A program made the translations under genes and the position numbers. From assembly GCA_910577635.1 (NCBI GenBank), contig CAJTNR010000005.1:1-64000 (forward strand): DNA of 64,000 bases, given 5' to 3'. This stretch comes from an uncultured Vampirovibrio sp. Its GTDB lineage: Bacteria; Cyanobacteriota; Vampirovibrionia; Gastranaerophilales; Gastranaerophilaceae. Within the stretch, counting starts at the first letter, position 1. Each line of letters opens with the position of its first letter. Of this stretch, positions 31,901 through 39,400 are shown piece by piece. Below the pieces are notes generated by a model. That model did no database searches. It was not told the origin of the DNA and saw only the letters and a list, made by a program, of their open reading frames with translations.

Positions 31901-32287
31901 AAACAAAGTAACAAGATTAATATCAATATCTGGATTTTTAATTGACACAAAAACTGTTTTATTAGGATAATAAAGCTTGATTGAATTTGCCTGTAGTTTA
32001 ATATTAAGCTTATAATCAGGCTTGATTTTCAGCTCATCTAAATCCAGGGTTAGTTTGGTGTTTTTATTGAGATAGTTATTAATGCTATCTTCGACAATTT
32101 TTTCATCCAAAAACTTGGGAAGTAAGAATAAATAGGATAAATAAAGAGCAGCAATTAGAAAAAACAAAAGTGAAATTGCACCTTTTAACAATTTCACTAA
32201 ACCAAAAACAGGAGTAATAGAAAAATTACTCCTTATGATTCTATAATATATTTTTTTAAACCAGCTTTTCTTCTTATAATAAATCAT
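28994..32287 (-). CDS. AsmA/TamB-like inner-membrane-anchored protein, 1097 aa
   Basis: One membrane helix near 30-55 (LLKGAISLLFFLIAALYL) after a basic N-terminus, then about 1000 residues of beta-strand repeats alternating with Asn/Lys-rich turns, and an AsmA-type C-terminal region (FLQAGNILSQSI, NMSLYLTGKFNIL, LGRIPSSIVSVMGNIG, ending IIGPIESLSSIRNFKW). Proteins of this class (YhdP, TamB, AsmA, eukaryotic VPS13-like bridges) form long hydrophobic grooves thought to carry phospholipid between membranes; that role is family inference. Its ATG directly follows the stop of the second exbD, so it belongs to the tonB-exbB-exbD-exbD operon. The C-terminus matches the 1457-residue protein at 36479. 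Confidence 0.82.
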   Translation of the reverse strand: MIYYKKKSWFKKIYYRIIRSNFSITPVFGLVKLLKGAISLLFFLIAALYLSYLFLLPKFLDEKIVEDSINNYLNKNTKLTLDLDELKIKPDYKLNIKLQANSIKLYYPNKTVFVSIKNPDIDINLVTLFFNYIDLNRIKADKIIINTDFTKAKKYSCLEYFNLDIFDLKKHNLKFQLRNINIIAKELEFNLYDKNINKYFYLVSNNIKLSMGDNKKPLQLKTKGLIKTKNHRICDYDLNLEYLLQKNVIDNFKSKIEELNYNPLVYMDKYKFYSNTTVKLKITQQTKKTDITGSILLNDYTFCVNGINLAKNKLLINFKGDRISADCNFNLINNQFIKASVVGRLSKNKFIELKINSNDINLSELKIIIEHLVKIVNPKINTDNFTLSGKTKLNVYLKSDYKTITSNGSLLIENAKLTDKTQGLKLDNINSNINFKDNKINILSTSALVDKSKFYLTGSIDSNTNLNLKVDSELIDIIQIINLIKTLPFAYKYNTLLKQYSFKKGCLKTTASIKGNLKNPIITTNTTIKDLQVIINDIKGIISTKEILVNSDSNNNIIVNAKNTTITNQNNKAYIEESRLKVDKNKIKLLDANILFDKNKLSAKGEIDLSNESGLLYIEGKIANNYIKNKNLLLKSKIHLTKTKLDLIDTALFQGDEKLALISGSVDNFDSFNNLKIIILDKINLIYKDISLETKGTLTLQGKIKNPSINGSLNLDNIIKKDIELYIKEATLNLKNSYGLVELKKAKLSNVDFDLTASGKYSNNKLVIEFLNFFCDYINLNNIKKINAKNSIDIEINNLKGSIGVVDYLNSQLDSINFEGKFNNNILTIDKFSAQGFKGKIEGGFNYNTKNSKTKANLVLKELNIRYLSREIKELSIAQSGRLSALIDAEFIGYNLDDIKKTIKAYVKFNINDGELTQFAKLERFLQAGNILSQSILKLSLNSSLSAISKQNTGYFKTIEGTVKIQNSIANIQYIKSIGPNMSLYLTGKFNILNYNCSAEVLGRIPSSIVSVMGNIGKFSTSQLVDKMSDDTKNIIKAITTSPIEKMLSAQVAKQKTDKIPPLYNEAYKSTTREFIVEIIGPIESLSSIRNFKWIVY

Positions 32288-32671
32288 CTACATTTCAACT
32301 ATTGAAATACTTGATACTCCAGCGTTTCTAGCACTATCCATTAATTTTACTACACTTTGATGACTTGACTCCCCGGAGGCTTGAATTAGGATTCCATCCT
32401 TGTGAAGTTCTGATTCCTCTTTTAATATATTCAATAAATCAGCTTCTTTAACTTCGGAATTATTAATAATGTATCTATCGTCCGGGCTAACCTGAACAGT
32501 TAGAACCTTTGAATCCTGAGGTGCATTATTTTGCTCAACATATTCAGGAACTGCTAAAGATAGCCCCTGCTGATCAAGAATCGGCGCTATTACCATCATT
32601 AGAATCAATAGAACAAGGAAGATATCAGTTAAAGGAGTGATATTAATTTCATTGAATGTTTGTCTTTTCAT
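32288..32671 (-). CDS. ExbD/TolR-family protein, second copy
   Basis: A 127-residue stator subunit of a proton-driven ExbB/TolQ motor: one N-terminal membrane helix carrying the proton-relay Asp (ITPLTDIFLVLLILMMV), then a periplasmic domain ending in the family's DSARNAGVSSISIV helix-strand. Its ATG shares one base with the stop of the first exbD (TAATG), and its stop abuts the AsmA-like ATG. The first 25 codons are nearly identical in DNA to those of the upstream copy. Confidence 0.9.
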   Translation of the reverse strand: MKRQTFNEINITPLTDIFLVLLILMMVIAPILDQQGLSLAVPEYVEQNNAPQDSKVLTVQVSPDDRYIINNSEVKEADLLNILKEESELHKDGILIQASGESSHQSVVKLMDSARNAGVSSISIVEM

Positions 32672-33098
32672 TATCCTCTTGCTCCTTTTTTTGATTTTTC
32701 TTTTAATTCTTTCTGCTCTTGATTATTCAAAGGCTCTCCTGCTACAACCATTTTTTCAAAACCCGAGTCTTGAGCTGCTTTCATTACTTTCATTATTTCA
32801 GAACTTCTTGTTTGTTTATCAGCTTTTACAATAACCTCTTTTTTTTCTAATGATTGAGCAATTGAACTTAGTTTTTGTTCTAAGTTCATCGGATCAATTT
32901 GTTCTTCATTAAGATAAAAAGAACCGTCTTTGGTTATTGACACAGTTGCGTTTTTCAACTCAATGCCGTTTCCTGAGCTTATTTGCGGCATGTCGATATT
33001 GTTGTTCATAGATTGAAAACTAGGTGCTATTACCATCATTATTATTAGCAAGACAAGGAAGATATCAGTCAAAGGAGTGATATTAATTTCATTGAATG
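32583..33098 (-). repeat. Pair of 76-bp direct repeats in the two exbD genes
   Basis: Segments 32583-32658 and 33023-33098 differ at 9 of 76 positions by my alignment; the last 47 bp differ at 2. Both encode NEINITPLTDIFLVLLI. The rest of the two genes has diverged, so either recent conversion or strong selection keeps this segment alike. Confidence 0.8.
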
Positions 33099-33138
33099 AC
33101 TTTTTCTCTCTGCCTTCTTGTTGTGTACTAAAGCTCAT
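32671..33138 (-). CDS. ExbD/TolR-family protein, first copy
   Basis: A 155-residue paralogue of the next gene: short cytosolic tail, membrane helix with ITPLTDIFLVLLIIMMV including the conserved Asp, a periplasmic domain (about 60-135) with the VIVKADKQTRSSEIMKVM segment, and a Lys/Glu-rich C-terminus. In ExbBD-type motors two ExbD helices sit inside an ExbB pentamer; two different ExbD proteins in one operon allow a heterodimer. 12 bp after exbB. Confidence 0.92.
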   Translation of the reverse strand: MSFSTQQEGREKKSFNEINITPLTDIFLVLLIIMMVIAPSFQSMNNNIDMPQISSGNGIELKNATVSITKDGSFYLNEEQIDPMNLEQKLSSIAQSLEKKEVIVKADKQTRSSEIMKVMKAAQDSGFEKMVVAGEPLNNQEQKELKEKSKKGARG

Positions 33139-33150
33139 TGTAATCCTTAA

Positions 33151-33798
33151 CTACAGTGCTATTGAACTGTTATTATCTACTGAAACTTCTTCATCTGAAT
33201 CAATAAAGCTCAAAAATACCAGCTTAATTAATTTAAAGTCAGATTCAAAACGAGCAACTACTGTCTGGAAGTAGTTAAATAAAACTACTGCAACAATTGC
33301 AACGCCAAGACCAAGAGCCGTAGCGATAAGAGCACTTGCAATACCTGTTGCAACTGCTGCCGATTGATTACCTTGAGTTGCGAGGTCTTGGAATGTATAT
33401 AGAATTCTTACAACTGTACCAAACAAGCCCAAAAATGGTGCAACACCTCCGATTGTACCAAGAATTGTTAAATGGCGTTCAAGTTTTCTTACTGCTAATG
33501 ATGAAGATATATCATAAGCGCGGGAGAATCCTGCTTTTTGTTCTGTGTATATTCTAAGGGCTTCATCTACCATTTCAGAGATTATCCCTCCTAACTGAAC
33601 AGAAATTCTTTGAGCTGAGCCTATGTTGTTTTTAACAAGCGCTTTTTGCAGACTTGGAATAAACTCAGAAATATTTCTTTCATTTTTTTTGTAATAAACA
33701 ATTCGATTGATTGCTACATAAACTACTAAAATTGAGCAAATAAAGATTGGAGTAAGTACAACCCAATCCTGTGCTATTGCTGTTAACATTAAGTCCAT
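33151..33798 (-). CDS. ExbB/TolQ-family proton channel protein
   Basis: A 215-residue MotA/TolQ/ExbB protein: one membrane helix near 14-34, a cytosolic stretch, then two long helices with the channel motif (GGVAPFLGLFGTVVRI and ATGIASALIATALGLGVAI) holding the conserved small and threonine residues. It carries proton flow that drives the TonB-like arm. GAGGAT ribosome site; follows the tonB-like gene by 23 bp. Confidence 0.93.
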   Translation of the reverse strand: MDLMLTAIAQDWVVLTPIFICSILVVYVAINRIVYYKKNERNISEFIPSLQKALVKNNIGSAQRISVQLGGIISEMVDEALRIYTEQKAGFSRAYDISSSLAVRKLERHLTILGTIGGVAPFLGLFGTVVRILYTFQDLATQGNQSAAVATGIASALIATALGLGVAIVAVVLFNYFQTVVARFESDFKLIKLVFLSFIDSDEEVSVDNNSSIAL

Positions 33799-33821
33799 AG
33801 TTTTATCCTCTTATTCTCTAA

Positions 33822-35018
33822 TTATCTTAATACACTATTTAATACATTATAATCAAACGTAAATTCTATTGGAACAGATTGTCCTTTGAATTCAGGCGGA
33901 AGCGGTCTAAAGGGAGCTGTCAGTTGAACTGCACTCATAGCTGCATTGTCAACGGATGCGATTCCTGATGATTTTGTTATTTTTCGAGACAACAATCTTC
34001 CGTCTCTTCCTATAACAAATGTTATTACTACACGCTTAGATGTGTCATTTTTAGGCGGCGTCCAGTTTCTTTTGATTCTTTGTTCTAAATCGCGCATATA
34101 AGGACCCCAATTTGGCTGTCTTATTGCATCTATGCCTGGAGTTCCGTGCGGATTGCCGGGACTTGGATTGCCGCCATTGCCATAGCCTCCTGAGGAGCCT
34201 CTTGAAGCATATTTTCCTGCTGAGCTTCCGCCTGCTGAACCAGTTCCTGAACCACTTGAAGTGAATTTAGGAGCAGGAGCTGCCGTTCCTTTTCCTGCTG
34301 AGCTTCCGGATGATCCTCCAGGAGTGCCTGCAGGTTTATAAGTAGTCCCTATTGGTCCTTTAGTCGGGGGCACTGCTACAGTAAAAGGGCTTTTTGGTGC
34401 TGTTGCGATTTTAGGCGCTGTTGGTTTTTGAGCACCAGCTGGTTTAACTATAGGTTTTACGCTTGGAGCCCCAGGAGCCTTAACAGGTGTTGGCGCTGCT
34501 GGCTTTTGCGCAACAACAGGTTTTTGTACTTGTGGTTTTTGCTGAGGCTTCTGCTGTGGTTTTACAGGCTGTACCTGCGGTTTTGAAGCAGTTTTTTGCA
34601 CCTGTGGTTTTTGCTGCGGAGCTGGTTTTTGAGCTGCAGCTTTTTTTGCTTGCGGTGCTGGTTCCGAAATTGGTTTTCTTGGGTCATGCTTTCCGCCTGC
34701 TTGTGAATCTCTGTCAGATCTAATTTTTGTTTTTTTGTTAATAGGCGGTTTTGATTCATTCTGAACCAATTTGAATTCAATATCTTTTTTTGGTAACTCT
34801 GGTTTAGGTAAATTAGATAGAGCTATACCAAGAAGATTTGCTATAATAAAGAATATAACTGCAAAAATAAAGTGGAATACCAAAGATAATGAGATACCAT
34901 AGAATAAAGTTAAATCATCGGTTGGTATAAAGAAGTTTGGCAGCTTTTTTTCTTCTGTCATTGTTTTTTCTTCTTCTATTGAGTTTTGTATGTCGAATCT
35001 GTTTCTTATTTGTGCCAT
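33822..35018 (-). CDS. TonB/TolA-like energy transducer
   Basis: About 398 residues: short cytosolic N-terminus, one membrane helix near 38-65 with a His (LVFHFIFAVIFFIIANLL), a long Pro/Gln/Lys/Ala-rich spacer of KPQ- and KP-type repeats, a Gly/Ser-rich segment (about 215-295) and a TonB-type C-terminal domain (GPYMRDLEQRIKRNW, VIGRDGRLLSRKI, SGIASVDNAAMSAV, PFRPLPPEF). It spans the periplasm to deliver motor force to an outer-membrane or envelope partner, unknown here. The ATG at 35018 with GGA 7 nt upstream is chosen over a TTG at 35033. First gene of the operon ending in an AsmA-like protein. No TonB-dependent receptor or Pal gene is adjacent. Confidence 0.88.
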   Translation of the reverse strand: MAQIRNRFDIQNSIEEEKTMTEEKKLPNFFIPTDDLTLFYGISLSLVFHFIFAVIFFIIANLLGIALSNLPKPELPKKDIEFKLVQNESKPPINKKTKIRSDRDSQAGGKHDPRKPISEPAPQAKKAAAQKPAPQQKPQVQKTASKPQVQPVKPQQKPQQKPQVQKPVVAQKPAAPTPVKAPGAPSVKPIVKPAGAQKPTAPKIATAPKSPFTVAVPPTKGPIGTTYKPAGTPGGSSGSSAGKGTAAPAPKFTSSGSGTGSAGGSSAGKYASRGSSGGYGNGGNPSPGNPHGTPGIDAIRQPNWGPYMRDLEQRIKRNWTPPKNDTSKRVVITFVIGRDGRLLSRKITKSSGIASVDNAAMSAVQLTAPFRPLPPEFKGQSVPIEFTFDYNVLNSVLR

Positions 35019-35084
35019 TATTTTATTTTCCAAAATAGATTATTCATTATATGACAAATTTTATAAATTAGCCGGATGGATGAT

Positions 35085-35774
35085 TTATTGAGCCCCCAGT
35101 GTTATTGGCTGGTCGAATAGTAAATTAATTTGACTGTTTGCAGGAATTACTATATCATCCCCTTTGTTGGCAGCTCCTTTAATAACTCCGATTCCTGCTC
35201 CAAGTGCGGTTCCATATATTGCACCCTTGCCTACAGACCCGCTTGATAGTGCTCCCATTGCTGTTCCAAGAGCAGCTCCTGCCCCTGCACCTATTATAGT
35301 GTCTTTAGCATATTCTTTAGCTGCATCTTTTGCTGTTCCTGCTTTTAGAACGCCTGTTGAGTCGCTTGTAGCAATAACTGCGCTAATTGGAATTATGTTA
35401 TTATAAGGTGTTCTTATAGTTGTAAACCTGATTTGAATTTGAGCATCGCGATTGGCAAAGCCTGCTTTTCTTGTTTGAACAATGCTTCCAATGATTGTGC
35501 TTCCGCTGCTTGCAATTAAAGAACCGTTATAAGTGAAGTCTTCCATTAAAATGGCAGTTACGCTTTGTCCTACAACTGCGCTTTTGGAGTTAATTGCCTG
35601 CGATAAAACCGCATTACAAGTAACTCCGGCTGGAACAAAAAGTGCATAGCCCTGCAAATTGTTTTGATTCTGTTGAGCTTGAGGAGTGTATTTAAAATTA
35701 GAATCAGCTAAAGCATAGTTGGGGATAACCAGAAAGCTAAGTGCTAAAACTATATTTATGGCTTTTTTGTTCAT
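35085..35774 (-). CDS. Exported beta-rich protein with glycine zipper
   Basis: 229 residues with a clear signal peptide (cut near ALADS). The mature part begins with a VirB10/TrbI-like pattern, VPAGVTCNAVL...SGSTIIGSIVQTRKAG, followed by beta strands, then a glycine-zipper segment (GAGAGAALGTAMGALSSG, about 162-200) able to insert in or pack against a membrane, and ends in PANSQINLLFDQPI, again like the VirB10 barrel. No conjugation genes are near, so I do not call it VirB10. It is paralogous in pattern to the next gene. Very strong GGAGGAGG ribosome site. Confidence 0.7.
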   Translation of the reverse strand: MNKKAINIVLALSFLVIPNYALADSNFKYTPQAQQNQNNLQGYALFVPAGVTCNAVLSQAINSKSAVVGQSVTAILMEDFTYNGSLIASSGSTIIGSIVQTRKAGFANRDAQIQIRFTTIRTPYNNIIPISAVIATSDSTGVLKAGTAKDAAKEYAKDTIIGAGAGAALGTAMGALSSGSVGKGAIYGTALGAGIGVIKGAANKGDDIVIPANSQINLLFDQPITLGAQ

Positions 35775-35807
35775 AAATCCTCCTCCTTGTATAAGTTTGT
35801 CTATCTT

Positions 35808-35837
35808 ATTCTAACACATTAATAATTTTTTTTACAA
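35808..35837 (-). promoter_or_regulatory. Promoter of the glycine-zipper protein gene
   Basis: On the minus strand TTGTAA (35837-35832), an 18-bp spacer and an extended -10 TGT-TAGAAT ending at 35808, about 34 nt before the ATG. It may also drive the tonB-like operon that starts 67 bp after this gene. Confidence 0.5.
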
Positions 35838-35839
35838 AT

Positions 35840-36388
35840 TTATTTATTAATGTAATAATTCTCATCAATTTCGACAAACAAACTATCCCTTGAAGTTACT
35901 TCAACGTGCTGTCCGAATTCCCAATCACCGCTTGGCACGTATTGTCCCACAGCTCCCCAGATATTGCCATACACTTTTTTAGAATGAATCATCTTGTTAT
36001 AAGAAGCAGGGTTGGTTAGCGTTCCTCCAAGGGTTTTAGAGCTTGAGAATATAATTTTTCCCTTAAGAGGAATACTAGGGCCTTCTTTTTTTGTAATTTC
36101 CGTTATAGTTATCTGCATTGCCGCATTAACACCCTTAGCAGGCATTTTTAGAAAATTTACATAGCCTTGAAAAATATCTCCTTGTTCAATTGCTTTTTTT
36201 TCCTGCACCCAAACGTCATATGGGGCAATGAAAAAGACTTTGGATCCTTCTTCAAGACTTTTTGTTGAAAGGGGGACTTTAGTATAAACTTTAATTAATG
36301 TACCTTTAGGCAGATAAGGTTCATAAGAATGACAAAAAGGGGATAAAAAACAAAATGTTAAAATTATTAATAATATTTTTTTTACCAT
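35840..36388 (-). CDS. Exported beta-rich protein, 182 aa
   Basis: A signal peptide (KK plus a hydrophobic core to about residue 19) precedes a beta-rich domain starting LPKGTLIKVYTKVPLSTK, with GDIFQGYVNFLKMPAKGVNAAM and IPLKGKIIF. This order matches that of the neighbouring 35085 gene (PAG...GSTIIGSIV...IPISAVI), suggesting a shared fold, though this one lacks the glycine zipper. No known function. No Shine-Dalgarno; a TAATAT box ends 6 nt before ATG. Divergent from the large AsmA-like gene. Confidence 0.65.
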   Translation of the reverse strand: MVKKILLIILTFCFLSPFCHSYEPYLPKGTLIKVYTKVPLSTKSLEEGSKVFFIAPYDVWVQEKKAIEQGDIFQGYVNFLKMPAKGVNAAMQITITEITKKEGPSIPLKGKIIFSSSKTLGGTLTNPASYNKMIHSKKVYGNIWGAVGQYVPSGDWEFGQHVEVTSRDSLFVEIDENYYINK

Positions 36389-36394
36389 AATTCA

Positions 36395-36422
36395 ATATTA
36401 ATAGTTTTTTTGCTAAATTCAA
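36395..36422 (-). promoter_or_regulatory. Promoter of the 182-residue exported protein gene (leaderless type)
   Basis: On the minus strand TTGAAT (36422-36417), a 16-bp spacer and TAATAT (36400-36395), ending 6 nt before the ATG at 36388. Confidence 0.4.
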
Positions 36423-36466
36423 CCTAACGAATGTATGAATTTTTAGCCTTTTGTAGTAAAAAAAAT

Positions 36467-36472
36467 TATAAT
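36467..36472 (+). promoter_or_regulatory. -10 box of the large AsmA-like gene (leaderless type)
   Basis: A consensus TATAAT ends 6 nt before the ATG at 36479; no Shine-Dalgarno and no clear -35. Confidence 0.4.
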
Positions 36473-36478
36473 AAAGAT

Positions 36479-39400
36479 ATGCTTAGAAGAAATATTATAA
36501 TTTCTATTGCTAAAAATACATTGATAGTGCTTTTTTCGCTATTTATACTTTTAGCTGCATCTGTATCGTTTATAAAGAACAAATATTCTTATTCTTTAAT
36601 TGAAAATAATTTGAGTGATTTTTTAGGATTAAAAATTGAGTTAATTAATCCTAAAACTACTTTTGATACTCATTTTAGTATTGTATCTAAAATTAATACA
36701 ATTAATATTTATAATTATAATAAAACTAAAAAATTCATATCAATTGAAAATCTTGATGTTAACTTTAAACCTCTTGATTTGCTTTTTAATAAAGCAAACT
36801 TTAAATCCTTGAGCGCAGAAAAAATTACTCTTAATATTAAAAGAGATAAAGAAGGAAAAATTGATTTTTATGAATCTGTTAAAAAAAGAGATTTTTCAAA
36901 ATTCAAAAACGATAAGCTGAAAATTACCAGGTTGGAATCAAGAATTGAATCACTTGATTTAAACTTTATTGATGAATTTACCACCAATGCAAATTTTCGT
37001 ATTTTGGTTAATAATAGCGATATTTATATTTCAAAAAAATATAAAACTTTATCAATTAATCAAACAGGACTTATTGAAACAACACTTAATAATCAAAAAC
37101 AAACCTCTAATCTTATTGTTAATATTCAATCAAGATATCCTTTTAATAGTTTTAGTTCGGATGATCTGGACTTAGATATTAACTTATCTAACTTTAACTT
37201 GTATATATTATCTGATGCTTTTAGAAACTATGTTTCAAAAGATGCAGATTCACTTAAGGGCTGTCTTGATTTAAAAATTAAAACTAATAATGACTCCAAT
37301 ATACACAATCAGGAACTTATAGCTGATGTATCGAATTTGGGAATTGTATTAAAAGATAAAAAACTTATTGTTCCTTATAAAGAAAAAATTAGCGCAAAAA
37401 TGCTCTTTGGTGCTCATAAGGATGCTTTATCAATTTCGTCTTTTAAACTTGCATCTAACAACCTTTTGCTAAATGCCAGTGGAAAAATTATCAAACCTTT
37501 GTCTAAAAATCCTTCTCTTGAATTGGAAACAGAAATCAGCAATACCCAGCTTAATAACTTTTTGTACTTACTTCCCGACAATTTAATTTACTATAGACCA
37601 GGGGGTATTTCAGCACTTAAAAAGGCTGATTTTTACGCAATGCTTGAAGGAAAGATAAATTTAAAATATTCTCCTTTGAACGTTACAGGAAACTTAAAAG
37701 CTTCAAATGTTCATATTCCTTCTGCTCCTAAACCTTTCAGGCAAAATGATGTTAATGTTGTTTTTATGAAAGATAAAATGAGGCTATATACAAGAGTCTA
37801 TACTCCAGATGATCAGTATGTCACAATTGATGGAATTTCTAATCTTGATGATTCTTTGTATGGTAAGTATTCGGTTAAATCGACGCCAAAAATTAATTTA
37901 GCATATGCTCAAATTTATCTTGTTCCAATACAGCAAATAATCGGTTTTAACCTTGGACCCTTGCCTATAATGAAAGTTGCAGGATATGGAAATATTGATA
38001 TTAAAACCCAGGGAACAATTGAGGATGCTCAAATATTCGGCAATTTTAAAGCTTATGATGCAAGCGCACAAATGGAGGGTTTAGATGCTAAGCTGACCAA
38101 AGGAAAATGTGAGTTAATATTTGACAACAGGAATTTAATTTTTAGAGAAATTAAAGGAAAAATCGGCACTGCTGATTTTCTATTAACCGGTAATGGCAAT
38201 ACAAAAGGCGATGTCAACTTAAACAATAAAATTAATAATATTACAACCAGTGAGCTTGTAAATATTCTAAACAATAGTTCAATAGGTGCTCCTTATAAAA
38301 AAGTCACAAAGAATATAGCAGCACTATCTGGTTTAGCTGAAGTGGATATTAATCTTAAAGGTACAATTAAGAACTACGAGGATAAAAACTTTATTAACGA
38401 CTTATTTCCTTCAGGCGCAATAAAACTTAAGAATAATAAGGTGGTTCTTAATAATAAACTCGGAGTATCAAAAATCAATGCTATATTAAACTTTGGAAAA
38501 ACACAGAAGGGAATTGTTGAGTTTTTTGTTAATAATTCTCAATTCAATCTTGATTTTTATTCTAAGGATTCTCTGGATAAAATTATCGATAACAAAGAAT
38601 TTGTGCTTAAAACAAATGTATTTTCTAATAGAATTGCTTTTAATGATCTGATTAAGGAATTGAGAAAGTATAGTGCGCTTAATAAAAAAGAAGAATTATT
38701 CTTATCTTATTTATCGAATTTTAACTTTTATTCTAAAATCAGCTTAAAATCAGAATTTAGCACTACTTTAGATAAAGTTAATTTTGCAACAATGAAAAAT
38801 GATGGATATATTGAAGGAATTAACAGCGAGAATAATAAAAATATTAAATTCAACTCAGGAATTATAAGAATAGTTGATAACAGGCTGATTTTTGATAATT
38901 TTAATGTCGGTTTTTATCAAGGATATTTTAAAATTAAAGGAATTGTAAATAATTTTTTGACTCATCCTCTGGGGGATTTAACTATTAATCTCGATAACAT
39001 TAACTTAGATAAGATTAATACCATTATTCCTACGGTTAATCCTGTATCTTCTGGATTAAAGACAGGAAAAATTGTATTTAGGAATGACTCAATAAAACTT
39101 GAAGGTTTTAGTTTTAACTACAACACAATGCCTGTTTATCTTAATGCTAAAGTAAAGAATTTATACAGTGCAAAAATCCTGGAAGCTGATTTTTCGACTA
39201 TTCTTAATGAAACTACAGCCGATAATATTATCAATCCTTATCTAACCTATCCTGTAAAAATTAAGGGCGAAGTACCGCTAAAAGGAACTTTTAAAGGTAA
39301 CAGCGACGATTATTCAATTAGTTTTCATACCGATATTCCAATTGAATCTGATATTCAATTTGGAGGTGCAAATATTAACGATGGAATTTTTAGAAGACAA

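Noticed and set aside
34300..34740. Short repeats in the TonB-like gene as a possible repeat array
   Set aside because: They are the Pro/Gln/Lys codon repeats of the periplasm-spanning spacer, with variable units, as usual in TonB/TolA.
35085..35774. Conjugation or type IV secretion gene (VirB10-like)
   Set aside because: Only a weak local pattern; no other conjugation gene in the window.
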